From NCBI GenBank assembly GCA_045586905.1, contig JAZNBF010000108.1, positions 1 to 8,265 on the forward strand: DNA of 8,265 nt. Reading direction: 5' to 3'. Position numbers and translations under genes: made by a program. The DNA comes from RGIG1828 sp045586905 (GTDB taxonomy: Bacteria > Bacillota > Clostridia > UMGS1810). Within the stretch, counting starts at the first letter, position 1. The number at the start of each line of letters is the position of its first letter. Below the pieces are notes generated by a model that was not told where the DNA came from, did no database searches, and worked only from the letters and a program-made list of their open reading frames with translations. Of the stretch, positions 1 to 6,463 are shown piece by piece.

Positions 1-96
1 ATCCGCCCGAGAAAAGTGGGAGAAGGGGCCGCGCAGCACGATTTTGCGGCAAAAAAGGCGGTGAAAGAAAAAAATAAAAAAATTTGAAAAAAGGTA

Positions 97-125
97 TTGA
101 CAAGCCAATTTTTCTGTGGTATACT
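97..125 (+). promoter_or_regulatory. sigma-A promoter of the tRNA cluster
   Basis: TTGACA at 97-102 and TATACT at 120-125 are separated by 17 bases. This is a near-perfect housekeeping promoter about 50 bases upstream of the first tRNA. An A-rich tract (63-92) precedes the -35 box and may act as an UP element, which is common at stable RNA promoters. Function is inferred from position and consensus match. Confidence 0.9.
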
Positions 126-176
126 ACGAAAGCTCTCTAAAGACGGCGTTTATGAGAGTTTGCTTGGTTGGTGTAC

Positions 177-249
177 GGGAGCTTAGCTCAGCTGGGAGAG
201 CATCTGCCTTACAAGCAGAGGGTCACAGGTTCGAGCCCTGTAGCTCCCA
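177..249 (+). tRNA. tRNA-Val (anticodon TAC)
   Basis: A full cloverleaf can be drawn. The 7-bp acceptor stem pairs GGGAGCT (177-183) with AGCTCCC (242-248), and A249 is the discriminator. The anticodon loop CTTACAA (208-214) has TAC at 210-212, reading valine codons GUA and, by wobble, others. The T arm holds the usual TTCGAGC. CCA is not encoded and must be added after transcription. It is the first of three closely spaced tRNAs under one promoter. Confidence 0.97.
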
Positions 250-257
250 TCATATAT

Positions 258-331
258 GGCCGAGTAGTTCAGCTGGTTAGAATGCCAGCCTGTCACGCTG
301 GAGGTCGGGGGTTCGAGCCCCTTCTCGGTCG
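258..331 (+). tRNA. tRNA-Asp (anticodon GTC)
   Basis: The acceptor stem GGCCGAG (258-264) pairs with CTCGGTC (324-330) with one G-T pair, and G331 is the discriminator, as is normal for tRNA-Asp. The anticodon loop CTGTCAC (290-296) carries GTC at 292-294. The T loop TTCGAGC is present. CCA is not encoded. It lies 8 bases after tRNA-Val and 5 before tRNA-Phe, so the three must be cut from one precursor. Confidence 0.97.
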
Positions 332-336
332 TATAT

Positions 337-412
<76 letters not shown>

Positions 413-418
413 TATTAT

Positions 419-457
419 AACCCCAACTTTGATAAAAAGTTGGGGTTGTTGTTTTTT
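419..457 (+). terminator. intrinsic terminator of the tRNA cluster
   Basis: AACCCCAACTTT (419-430) pairs perfectly with AAAGTTGGGGTT (436-447) around a 5-base loop. A T-rich tail with six consecutive T (452-457) follows. This is a textbook Rho-independent terminator placed just after tRNA-Phe. Confidence 0.93.
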
Positions 458-494
458 GGCTTAAAATAAGGCTTTTCAGCACTTTTGTAATAAT

Positions 495-531
495 AACAAA
501 CCGCTTCGAATCATTCTCGAAGCGGTTTGTT
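495..531. terminator. 15-bp perfect hairpin, likely bidirectional terminator
   Basis: AACAAACCGCTTCGA (495-509) is the exact reverse complement of 517-531, around a 7-base loop. It lies between the rightward tRNA unit and the leftward restriction-modification operon, so it could stop transcription arriving from either side. The right-hand flank GTGCTTTTA gives only a modest T-run, and the minus-strand flank (TTATTAC) is weaker still. A terminator is therefore the best reading but not the only one; a protein-binding palindrome is possible. Confidence 0.6.
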
Positions 532-560
532 GTGCTTTTAGGTACTTTTTAGGAACGTAA

Positions 561-620
561 TAGGGTTCAGATGGCTCAAATGGGGTTCATATGATGCAAA
601 AAGAGTTCATGTGATTTTGC
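561..620. repeat. three degenerate 20-bp tandem repeats (left flank of RM cassette)
   Basis: Three units with an exact 20-base period start at 561, 581 and 601, with cores GGGTTCAGATG, GGGGTTCATATG and GAGTTCATGTG. The first two units end in CAAA. A weaker relative (GGTACTTTTT, from 541) may be a fourth unit 23 bases earlier. The array ends immediately before the stop codon of the specificity gene. A related array lies on the far side of the cassette (4104-4165). The role is unknown; transposase or recombinase sites, or the remains of element ends, are candidates. Confidence 0.7.
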
Positions 621-623
621 TAA

Positions 624-1736
624 CTAAATTCTATCACTGTATGGTAATGATTTAATATAGTTATCAATCAAATCCCAATCTGGAGTTCCATCATTTATCA
701 CAGGCAATTTAATCGAAAACTCTCGATCTATGTGAGTGTCTAACTCTCTTCCAAAAGCACAGTATTTTATTTTCGATTCAAAGCGAATTAATGTGCAAAT
801 AAAAAGTTTTGAAGGTAGAGTCATTTTAGCATTCTTGGGCGTTAATACCGCCATGTGAGCACCGGTGTAAAAAGGTTTTAACTGAACAAAAGCAGACCCT
901 AAATATTCTCCACCTAAAGCTACTGTTATACAGCCACTATCAAAAGGTTTGACATTCTCGATTAGTTCTACAACTGAATTTACGCCATTATTATAACTTT
1001 GTCTCGAAATGAAATTAATTCCATTATCATCACCATCATCCAAAGCTATACGAGAAAGCCCGTTTCCACGACAAATATCAAATAATTCAGTAAGTTTAAA
1101 TGGTTTCCATTGATCTCGATTCATTTCCGCAGATTGCTTTTTGATTGAAGTCGAAACTCTTTTATAATGCAACGATTTAATATATTTCTCCATATATTTC
1201 CAATCGGGAACATATCCCTTACAGGAATATTTACATTCGTTATCTATGACTGCATTACCATGATCATCTTGCTTAATGGGCAAATTGATTTCCGAATATA
1301 CCATTCGTTTCGGACGCCACTTTCTCCCGTAATCCCAACGATATCTGTCATGCATTATTACCGTTGCAACAAACAATCCCGTATATTCATTAAATTCACT
1401 ATCCTTTAAATATAACGCATTTACATCATGACTACACGTAAATTCTTTGCTTTGGTAATATGCATATCCTACTGATCCATTATTTGTTACACAGACAGCT
1501 TTAGGAGGAAATATTTTTTTGTCTATGGACGCATTTGGCAAATCTCCAGTTTTAGATGCAGCTTCAATTTCTTCAATGGTATAGTATTCTGTTACACCAT
1601 TATTATTATCTACTGCACCCAAAAAAGGAATCGTTCCTTTGCCTGATGCCTCTGGCTTTTTATTGTAAAACCCATTTCTTATTATAAAAATATCTGAAAA
1701 ACAAAAACTTTCCCAACGCTTCTCGTTAAGACTCAT
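624..1736 (-). CDS. Specificity (S/B) subunit of a type IIB-like restriction-modification system
   Basis: The 370-residue protein is the DNA-recognition subunit that would direct the neighbouring nuclease-methylase to a bipartite target. It is built as two tandem halves. Each starts with a W-x-x-F-x-x-(S/T)-(D/E)-(I/L)-F pattern (residues 9-17 and 210-219) leading into a target recognition domain. Each ends in a PDW...YIKSL-x-Y motif (177-191 and 352-366) that resembles the spacer repeats of HsdS proteins. The two domains differ elsewhere, so the two half-sites should differ. The length fits the BcgI B subunit (about 340 residues) and type I S proteins. The ATG overlaps the end of the upstream gene by 11 bp, with a G-rich GGGGGA ahead of it, so translation is probably coupled. 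It is the last gene of the operon. The target sequence cannot be predicted here. Confidence 0.88.
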   Translation of the reverse strand: MSLNEKRWESFCFSDIFIIRNGFYNKKPEASGKGTIPFLGAVDNNNGVTEYYTIEEIEAASKTGDLPNASIDKKIFPPKAVCVTNNGSVGYAYYQSKEFTCSHDVNALYLKDSEFNEYTGLFVATVIMHDRYRWDYGRKWRPKRMVYSEINLPIKQDDHGNAVIDNECKYSCKGYVPDWKYMEKYIKSLHYKRVSTSIKKQSAEMNRDQWKPFKLTELFDICRGNGLSRIALDDGDDNGINFISRQSYNNGVNSVVELIENVKPFDSGCITVALGGEYLGSAFVQLKPFYTGAHMAVLTPKNAKMTLPSKLFICTLIRFESKIKYCAFGRELDTHIDREFSIKLPVINDGTPDWDLIDNYIKSLPYSDRI

Positions 1737-3591
1737 ATACTTCCCCCACTTTTACTAAATACGAAAGATAGGAATTTATTGTTGATTGAAAATCTTCTTC
1801 CTCTAAAGTTGAATAATCAGTTTCCATATATGCCTCTGCTAACCATTCATCTTCATAAGTAACCTTATACTTTACAGAAAGACCAGGAACTTCTTTGCGG
1901 TTTCTATACAAATCAAGCCACAACTTTTCTGTTGCTGTCCACAAACTATTTCCATCACTATCAGTCATTTCTATTCGTCCAAGTCCTTTTCTTTTTATGA
2001 ACTTGTCGTCTTTAAAATAGCCAAAGAAAGTTTCCTTGTCAGATCTGGAGTGCTTTTGCGACAAATCAAAAATCATACAGCATGCAACAGCAGACGCGCC
2101 GGGATAAAACATTTCTTTTGGCAAAGAAAACACCGCATCCAAGGTATAATTATCTAACATTTGCTTTTTGAATTTTTTTATATCTTCTGAATTCCCTATA
2201 GCAGCTTGCATGGGAAGCAAAACTGCCATTTTACATGTAGATGGAACATGTCGCGCAACCCATTCAACAAAATGCAAACCCTTTGAGGGATCTTCTTTTT
2301 TGTTTGAGTCCCACTCTTTAGTATAGTCAGGATCACAACACTTTTTTGTAGCATTATAGGGTGGATTCATCAACACAACATTGATATTGTTTTCAGCTAT
2401 CCATTTTGATCTTTTAAACATTGAATCTTGAACAACATTTGAATTGCCGTCTCCGTGAATCAACATGTTGGTCGAGGAAAGCCCGAATGCCCCTTCCTCA
2501 TATTCAATACCAAAAATCTGATTTTTCTTCACCTCTTCACGTTCTTCTTCGGTATCGCAATCATCCATTGCATCGGTCATTGCTCTAACAAGAAAGGCAC
2601 CGCTACCACAGCAAGGATCCAAAACGCGAGAATTTTTATTTACACCAACAGCTTTACTCATAAAATCACAAATGTGATCTGGGGTAAATGCTTGGTTTTT
2701 ATCAGACTTGCCTACATATTTGTTGAATGTCGTGAAGAATAAATTAAGCAAATCTTGACCAGCGGTACTTTTGTCATTTATGTATGGAACTACATTGTCA
2801 TCTATAAACTGCAAGATATCTTCAAGTTCTTTATAAGTTAAGCTTGTAACATCTTGGTCATCGAGGACTTTGCTTTTCAAAACAGCAAGCTTTCCAGCTT
2901 TATTAAGGCTACCTCCTCGAGTTAACAAACCTTCGAGGATTTCTTTTATACTCCTTAAAACCACACGCTCAGGAGTAAGTTTCTTTCCAGTTTTCGGGTC
3001 AAGGGTTTCTTTTACATTTTTGTAAACAAGACCGTTCTTAAGAGCCAGAAGGCAAGTGCCCACAAACTGGCTGCGCAGTTTTTCATTGATTCCATCCGAA
3101 TGAAGCTTCTCGTTAAGCGTTTTAATAGAATCAACAACTTTGATTTTGTCGTTCACTTTACCAAAACACAAGTTTTCGTATTCTTCAAATGTACGAAGAA
3201 CGGTTTCTTCTTCTGTTCGATGTTCGTCATCAATAATGACAGATTGACCATACCAAACCCATATTTCATTGCCATCAGTTTCAGCAAGTATAGCCACAAT
3301 TTTTTTATCCGAATATGCCTTTTCAAATCGAACATAATCTTGAAGTTGTCCTTGGATTTTTGCTTTATCCCATCTACTAAATTTGTTTTTACATTCAACA
3401 AGCACGACCAAACGTTCGTTTTCAAATCTTATATCAAGAAATTTGTGCTGTGTGCCAGTGGTAGCCTTTTGAAAATCCTTGATATCCTTGCCGATAGATT
3501 TTAATGCTTTCACATAACTAAATTCACCAGTTTCTGTGTTTCCGATATGGTATTTATCGCCAATCTTACTTATTATATCAATTCTATTCAT
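1726..3591 (-). CDS. Fused restriction endonuclease / N6-adenine DNA methyltransferase (BcgI A-like, type IIB)
   Basis: One 621-residue chain holds both activities. The N-terminal nuclease domain shows D53, then E66-C-K68 after a beta strand, and Q82-x3-Y86. Together these make a PD-(D/E)XK site with the QxxxY helix seen in type I and IIG nucleases. A helical linker (about 150-290) follows. The methyltransferase has a QAFTP-type motif X region (300-304), SAM motif I DPCCGSG (325-331) and catalytic NPPY (409-412), which marks gamma-class N6-adenine methylation as in HsdM. A C-terminal tail (about 560-621) probably contacts the S subunit. The architecture and size resemble BcgI A (about 637 residues), whose complex cuts on both sides of its site. 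No separate HsdR exists in the window, which argues against classic type I. It overlaps the regulator by 8 bp, and its SD (AGGAGG) lies in the regulator's last codons. All key residues are present, so it looks intact. Confidence 0.88.
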   Translation of the reverse strand: MNRIDIISKIGDKYHIGNTETGEFSYVKALKSIGKDIKDFQKATTGTQHKFLDIRFENERLVVLVECKNKFSRWDKAKIQGQLQDYVRFEKAYSDKKIVAILAETDGNEIWVWYGQSVIIDDEHRTEEETVLRTFEEYENLCFGKVNDKIKVVDSIKTLNEKLHSDGINEKLRSQFVGTCLLALKNGLVYKNVKETLDPKTGKKLTPERVVLRSIKEILEGLLTRGGSLNKAGKLAVLKSKVLDDQDVTSLTYKELEDILQFIDDNVVPYINDKSTAGQDLLNLFFTTFNKYVGKSDKNQAFTPDHICDFMSKAVGVNKNSRVLDPCCGSGAFLVRAMTDAMDDCDTEEEREEVKKNQIFGIEYEEGAFGLSSTNMLIHGDGNSNVVQDSMFKRSKWIAENNINVVLMNPPYNATKKCCDPDYTKEWDSNKKEDPSKGLHFVEWVARHVPSTCKMAVLLPMQAAIGNSEDIKKFKKQMLDNYTLDAVFSLPKEMFYPGASAVACCMIFDLSQKHSRSDKETFFGYFKDDKFIKRKGLGRIEMTDSDGNSLWTATEKLWLDLYRNRKEVPGLSVKYKVTYEDEWLAEAYMETDYSTLEEEDFQSTINSYLSYLVKVGEVYES

Positions 3592-4000
3592 ATTGCCCTC
3601 CTATTTTACTTTTCTTAAAAGACATGAATAATATTTTCAGCTTTTCAAGTTGTTCATCATTAAGTGTCATCCCTTCAATTATGCGAACAACCTCTGCCAT
3701 TCCCTTATTTTCATTTATTATGTTGCACACGTCAGGCGGAGGCGTCTTTCGTATTAGAGAAAAAAGTTTATCCATTTCTTCGTGATCTTTGGGTTTAGGC
3801 TTTAGGGTTTTGATTATATCCGCATAAACTTCGTGAGTTGGTGCGTTTACCCCATCCTCGATATACTTAAGATTAGAGTTTGGTAAATCTATTTTTCGTG
3901 CCAATTCACGTTGTGACATTTCTCCACGCAATTTGCTGATTTTTTTGCCAAGCTTTTTCTTGCATTGTTCTATGTTTTTATCAACAGTTTTTGCTTTCAA
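3584..4000 (-). CDS. XRE-family helix-turn-helix regulator, probable controller of the RM operon
   Basis: The 138-residue protein has a Cro/CI-type helix-turn-helix at about residues 17-65; SQRELARKIDLPNSNLKYIE (29-48) covers helices 2-3. A charged C-terminal segment (72-138) includes a TPPPD turn (86-90) and two predicted helices. Classic C proteins are nearer 80 residues, so this is a longer type; the tail may mediate dimerisation or sense a partner. The start is TTG at 4000-3998: a TAA stop lies directly upstream in frame, and a full-length SD sits at the correct distance. It is the first gene of the operon and overlaps the nuclease-methylase gene by 8 bp. An inverted repeat over its own promoter suggests autoregulation. 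The helix-turn-helix fold is clear; the controller role is inferred from context. Confidence 0.85.
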   Translation of the reverse strand: MKAKTVDKNIEQCKKKLGKKISKLRGEMSQRELARKIDLPNSNLKYIEDGVNAPTHEVYADIIKTLKPKPKDHEEMDKLFSLIRKTPPPDVCNIINENKGMAEVVRIIEGMTLNDEQLEKLKILFMSFKKSKIGGQYE

Positions 4001-4006
4001 TTACGC

Positions 4007-4018
4007 CTCACCTCCTTT
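4007..4018 (-). promoter_or_regulatory. Shine-Dalgarno site that fixes the TTG start of the regulator
   Basis: The minus-strand sequence AAAGGAGGTGAG matches the anti-SD of 16S rRNA over its first 11 bases. It stands 6-7 bases before the TTG at 4000. With an in-frame TAA at 4001-4003, no earlier start is possible, and no ATG occurs before residue 28. A maximal SD paired with a weak TTG codon suggests that initiation is tuned. Confidence 0.85.
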
Positions 4019-4044
4019 GTTATATGTTCTGTAACATATAACAA
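4017..4044. promoter_or_regulatory. Long inverted repeat at the RM operon start: candidate operator of the XRE regulator
   Basis: TTGTTATATGTT (4017-4028) and AACATATAACAA (4033-4044) are perfect 12-bp arms around the 4-base centre CTGT. The repeat touches the last base of the -10 box and spans the predicted transcription start and the edge of the SD. A bound dimer would block initiation. Binding by the adjacent XRE protein is inferred. A hairpin in the leader RNA is an alternative, since one arm abuts the SD. Confidence 0.75.
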
Positions 4045-4072
4045 TTATAATATAAATCCATTAATTTGTCAA
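4044..4072 (-). promoter_or_regulatory. Perfect-consensus sigma-A promoter of the RM operon
   Basis: On the minus strand TTGACA (4072-4067) and TATAAT (4049-4044) are separated by exactly 17 bases, so both boxes and the spacing are ideal. Transcription would start near 4037 and read through the regulator, nuclease-methylase and specificity genes. Such a strong promoter on a toxic system implies that repression is needed, and the inverted repeat at 4017-4044 fits that. Confidence 0.9.
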
Positions 4073-4103
4073 TAGGAATCATCATTTTAGTCTTACAAAA
4101 GAT

Positions 4104-4165
4104 AGGGGGTGCATTTTCGCTATAAGGGGTGCAAAATTCCTTGTAGGGGGGTGCATTTTATCAAA
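4104..4165. repeat. three degenerate 20-22-bp repeats (right flank of RM cassette)
   Basis: GGGGTGCA occurs at 4106-4113, 4126-4133 and 4148-4155, each followed by an A/T-rich tetrad (TTTT, AAAT or TTTT) and preceded by TA or an extra G. The spacings are 20 and 22 bases. The core differs by one base from the GGGGTTCA core of the array at 561-620, and both arrays run in the same direction. The array lies upstream of the RM promoter, so it could also be a regulatory site. The nature of the element is unknown. Confidence 0.65.
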
Positions 4166-4181
4166 ATTAAAGTCAGTTCCC

Positions 4182-4199
4182 AGAAAACGATAGTTTTCT
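4182..4199. repeat. short inverted repeat
   Basis: AGAAAAC (4182-4188) and GTTTTCT (4193-4199) form a 7-bp perfect stem around the loop GATA. It is AT-rich and has no T-run, so it is a weak terminator candidate at most. It lies between the right-hand repeat array and the terminator of the acyl-CoA synthetase gene. The rest of 4200-4246 shows nothing recognisable. Confidence 0.35.
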
Positions 4200-4246
4200 A
4201 TTTCACTAAAACATCTTGCATCTATTTCGTACTCCAAAGCCAAAAC

Positions 4247-4274
4247 AAAAAGGACACCTAAAGGTGTCCTTTTT
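4247..4274 (-). terminator. intrinsic (bidirectional) terminator of the marR-acyl-CoA synthetase operon
   Basis: AAAAAGGACACC (4247-4258) pairs with GGTGTCCTTTTT (4263-4274) around TAAA. On the minus strand the stem runs into CCTTTTTGTTTT, giving a good U-tract. The hairpin starts on the base right after the TAA stop (4277-4275) of the synthetase gene. On the plus strand it also ends in a T-run, so it could work both ways. Confidence 0.92.
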
Positions 4275-5939
4275 TTATATCTTATTTCTTTTTATCTTAT
4301 TAGAAGTTGTCTTTTCAAACTCTTCATCTCTGATGTTAAGTTTTGTGATTTTTTTGTATTTGGGAAGTGGCTTGCAGGCAGCTTCAATATCTTTTCTGAG
4401 CACCTTTTCTATGTCGGCTCTTTGTGCCTCATCGCTGTTTTTATCCAAAAACACATGAGCGCAAAGTCCGTTTTCCTGACCGTCTTCATCTCTGCATGAT
4501 GTAACTGCAACCTCTGCCACATAGGGAATTGCCTGAATGTAGTTTTCTATCTCTTCGGGGAACACATTTTTACCATTTTTGAGCACAATCATGTTTTTCG
4601 ATCTGCCCGTCACAAGCACTCTGCCCTCAGAATCTATAAGACCGAGGTCTTCGGTGTTGAACCAGCCATCTTTGATGACACGGTTTGTCTCCTCTTCGTT
4701 TTTATAATATCCAAGCATTACATGGGCGCCCTTGACGCAAATTTCGCCAATACCGTTTTCGTCGGGATTCAAAATTTTAACCTCGGTGGTGGGCACGGGC
4801 ACGCCGGCTGTGGAGCAATCGTCATAGCCCTCACGGGTGATGCTTATGAGTGGTGAGCACTCGGAAATGCCATATCCGTTTACCACGGTTATGCCTATGC
4901 TTTCAAAAAACTCGGCAATCTCGGGGCGAAGAGGTGCACCGCCGCTTACTATTTTTCTGAAGTTGCCGCCAAAATTTTTAATTATCATGGAAAACATTTT
5001 GCGTCTTACATCTATGCCAAGTCCTCTCAGTGCATTACTGATTGCAATCATGGCTTTTATGAGAGGCTTTTTGGAACCAATCTGCTTCCATATGCGCTTG
5101 TAGAAAGCTTCCATATATGCAGGCACAAGATAGGCACTGTCGGGTTTGTAGGCTGCAAAGTTCTGCATGATGTTTTTGATGTTGTCATTTATGCCGATGG
5201 TAACATGGCACGCCATTTCGGCAAGAAGACCTGCCGCCTCATACACATGGTTATAAGGAAGAATTGAGATGGCACTGTCATAAAGTCTTGTGATGGTGAG
5301 ACCATAGGACACATCGTTTACAATGCTATGCTCAGAGAGCATAACACCCTTTGCCATGCCTGTGGTGCCCGAGGTATACACAAGCACTCTGAGGTCCTTT
5401 GTGTTGCCGGGGGTTTCTTCGTAGAGGCCATAGCCATTTTCTTTAAGCTCTTTGCCCTTTGAAATGAGCTTGTCATATGACTCATACTCCTCACCTGCTT
5501 CGTCATCGAGGCAAAAAAAGTATTTTACATTTGGAAGGTTGTCTTTGTTTTCCATGATTTTCTTCTTATACTTTTTAGAGAAGAAAACAACCTCAGTATC
5601 ACTGTGACTGAGCACGTTTATAACGTCTTTTTCGGGAAGCTGACGGTCGATGGGAATATACACGCCGCGGGAATGAAGCATAGTGAAAAATACAACTATC
5701 ATTTTGTAGCAGTTGTCAGCTATGCACGCCACATGACGCCCTGAAAGATCCATCTCACAGAGGGCATTGCCAAGACAGGAGCTTTCGTTTAAAAATTCAG
5801 AGTACAAAACGGTTTTAACATCGCCTTTATCGCGATACAAAAAACCGGGCTTGTCGCCCCTTTCGGCAATGTTTCTTTGAATTATCTCCCTGAAGCTTTT
5901 AAAGCCTCTGAGCTCATAACCTTTAAATTCTTTTTTCAT
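4275..5939 (-). CDS. AMP-forming acyl-CoA synthetase (long-chain fatty acid-CoA ligase-like)
   Basis: The 554-residue ANL-superfamily enzyme would activate a carboxylic acid with ATP to an acyl-adenylate and then transfer it to CoA. Visible motifs are the P-loop YTSGTTGMAKG (188-198), SGGAPL (332-337), YGISE (356-360), NTEDLG (428-433) with the ribose-binding Asp at 431, the hinge GRSKN (445-449), and a C-terminal Lys (548, in TTSNKIK) that is probably the adenylation lysine. The canonical TGD is TED here. No signal peptide or clear membrane segment is seen, so it should be cytoplasmic or peripheral. It is full length. The ATG lies 2 bases after the marR stop, with AAGGAG in the last marR codons, so the two genes are coupled. 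The substrate is not certain; a fatty acid is the best guess. An acyl-ACP or aryl acid ligase cannot be ruled out. Confidence 0.87.
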   Translation of the reverse strand: MKKEFKGYELRGFKSFREIIQRNIAERGDKPGFLYRDKGDVKTVLYSEFLNESSCLGNALCEMDLSGRHVACIADNCYKMIVVFFTMLHSRGVYIPIDRQLPEKDVINVLSHSDTEVVFFSKKYKKKIMENKDNLPNVKYFFCLDDEAGEEYESYDKLISKGKELKENGYGLYEETPGNTKDLRVLVYTSGTTGMAKGVMLSEHSIVNDVSYGLTITRLYDSAISILPYNHVYEAAGLLAEMACHVTIGINDNIKNIMQNFAAYKPDSAYLVPAYMEAFYKRIWKQIGSKKPLIKAMIAISNALRGLGIDVRRKMFSMIIKNFGGNFRKIVSGGAPLRPEIAEFFESIGITVVNGYGISECSPLISITREGYDDCSTAGVPVPTTEVKILNPDENGIGEICVKGAHVMLGYYKNEEETNRVIKDGWFNTEDLGLIDSEGRVLVTGRSKNMIVLKNGKNVFPEEIENYIQAIPYVAEVAVTSCRDEDGQENGLCAHVFLDKNSDEAQRADIEKVLRKDIEAACKPLPKYKKITKLNIRDEEFEKTTSNKIKRNKI

Positions 5940-5941
5940 AA

Positions 5942-6400
5942 TTATCTCCTTTTATCGTTTCCGAATATGTTGTCAAGACATGAGAGTGCAGATGAGAGCA
6001 CATCTATGCTCTTTTCGTCAAACGACGCAAAAACCTTATCTATCATTTCCATGTGAAATTTCTGATGAATCTTGTTCGCCTCTTCTGCCATGGGTGTGGG
6101 CACAATTTTAACAACTCTGCGGTCATCGGGATCGTTCTTTCTCTCAAGATAACCTTTTTTTACAAGACAGTTGACAGAGGTTGTGAGTGAGCCGGGTGTG
6201 ATTGCAAGATATGCTGCAATCTCCGACATTTTGTTTTTGCCTTTTTCCATGAGATAATACACTGCCTCAATGACATGGAGCTCACGAAGCGAAAGCCTGT
6301 CGAGTCCCATTTCTCTGAAGCTTTGTTCCTCCCATGAAAGAATGGAGTTGAACACTTTGACAAACAAATGGTTTATTTCTGTCTTTTTTGTATTAGCCAC
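5942..6400 (-). CDS. MarR-family transcriptional regulator
   Basis: The 152-residue protein has the MarR layout. An N-terminal dimerisation helix is followed by a winged helix at about residues 36-105, with recognition helix region ITPGSLTTSVNCLVKKGYLE (67-86) and the wing signature DPDDRR (89-94). C-terminal helices complete the dimer. The start is GTG (6400-6398), preceded by TTTGGAGATGA 8 bases earlier. It is the first gene of a two-gene operon with the acyl-CoA synthetase, so it probably represses that operon and responds to a fatty acid or acyl-CoA, in the manner of FabT-like regulators. That ligand is inference. Direct repeats and a palindrome cover its own promoter, which suggests autorepression. 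Confidence 0.9.
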   Translation of the reverse strand: MANTKKTEINHLFVKVFNSILSWEEQSFREMGLDRLSLRELHVIEAVYYLMEKGKNKMSEIAAYLAITPGSLTTSVNCLVKKGYLERKNDPDDRRVVKIVPTPMAEEANKIHQKFHMEMIDKVFASFDEKSIDVLSSALSCLDNIFGNDKRR

Positions 6401-6419
6401 AAAATCATCTCCAAAATAC

Positions 6420-6449
6420 TTTTAACTTCAAACTATTTTAACATCAAAC
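6420..6449. promoter_or_regulatory. tandem operator-like repeats over the marR -10 box
   Basis: TTTTAACTTCAAAC (6420-6433) and TTTTAACATCAAAC (6436-6449) differ at one base and are offset by 16 bases, about one and a half helical turns. Read on the minus strand each unit is TTTGA(A/T)GTTAAAA, an imperfect palindrome resembling the AT-rich TTTGA-n-TCAAA boxes of FabT-like MarR regulators. Binding by the adjacent MarR protein is inferred. Confidence 0.6.
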
Positions 6450-6463
6450 AAAAGCTTTGTCAA
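6435..6463 (-). promoter_or_regulatory. sigma-A promoter of marR-acyl-CoA synthetase operon
   Basis: On the minus strand TTGACA (6463-6458) and TAAAAT (6440-6435) have a 17-base spacer. It lies 35 bases before the GTG start. The -35 box sits in a palindrome (6450-6469) and the -10 box in a pair of direct repeats (6420-6449). Confidence 0.85.

Noticed and set aside
28..50. GCCGC...GCGGC hairpin as a terminator of an upstream gene
   Set aside because: The stem is only 5 bp with a 13-base loop and is followed by A, not T, so it is not a convincing terminator on the plus strand.
1..87. Possible 3' end of an upstream gene (frame 1 ends at TGA 85-87 with a Lys-rich tail)
   Set aside because: All three plus-strand frames are open over these first bases, and none gives a recognisable motif, so no call can be supported.
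3100..3504. 134-codon plus-strand frame inside the nuclease-methylase gene
   Set aside because: It is antisense to a gene with clear catalytic motifs, is rich in Phe/Lys/Asn as expected for a shadow of AT-rich coding, and has no domain pattern.
4104..4165. CRISPR-like array
   Set aside because: The repeat core is about 8 bases and the units are degenerate with a 20-22-base period. There are no full-length identical repeats with unique spacers, and no cas genes.
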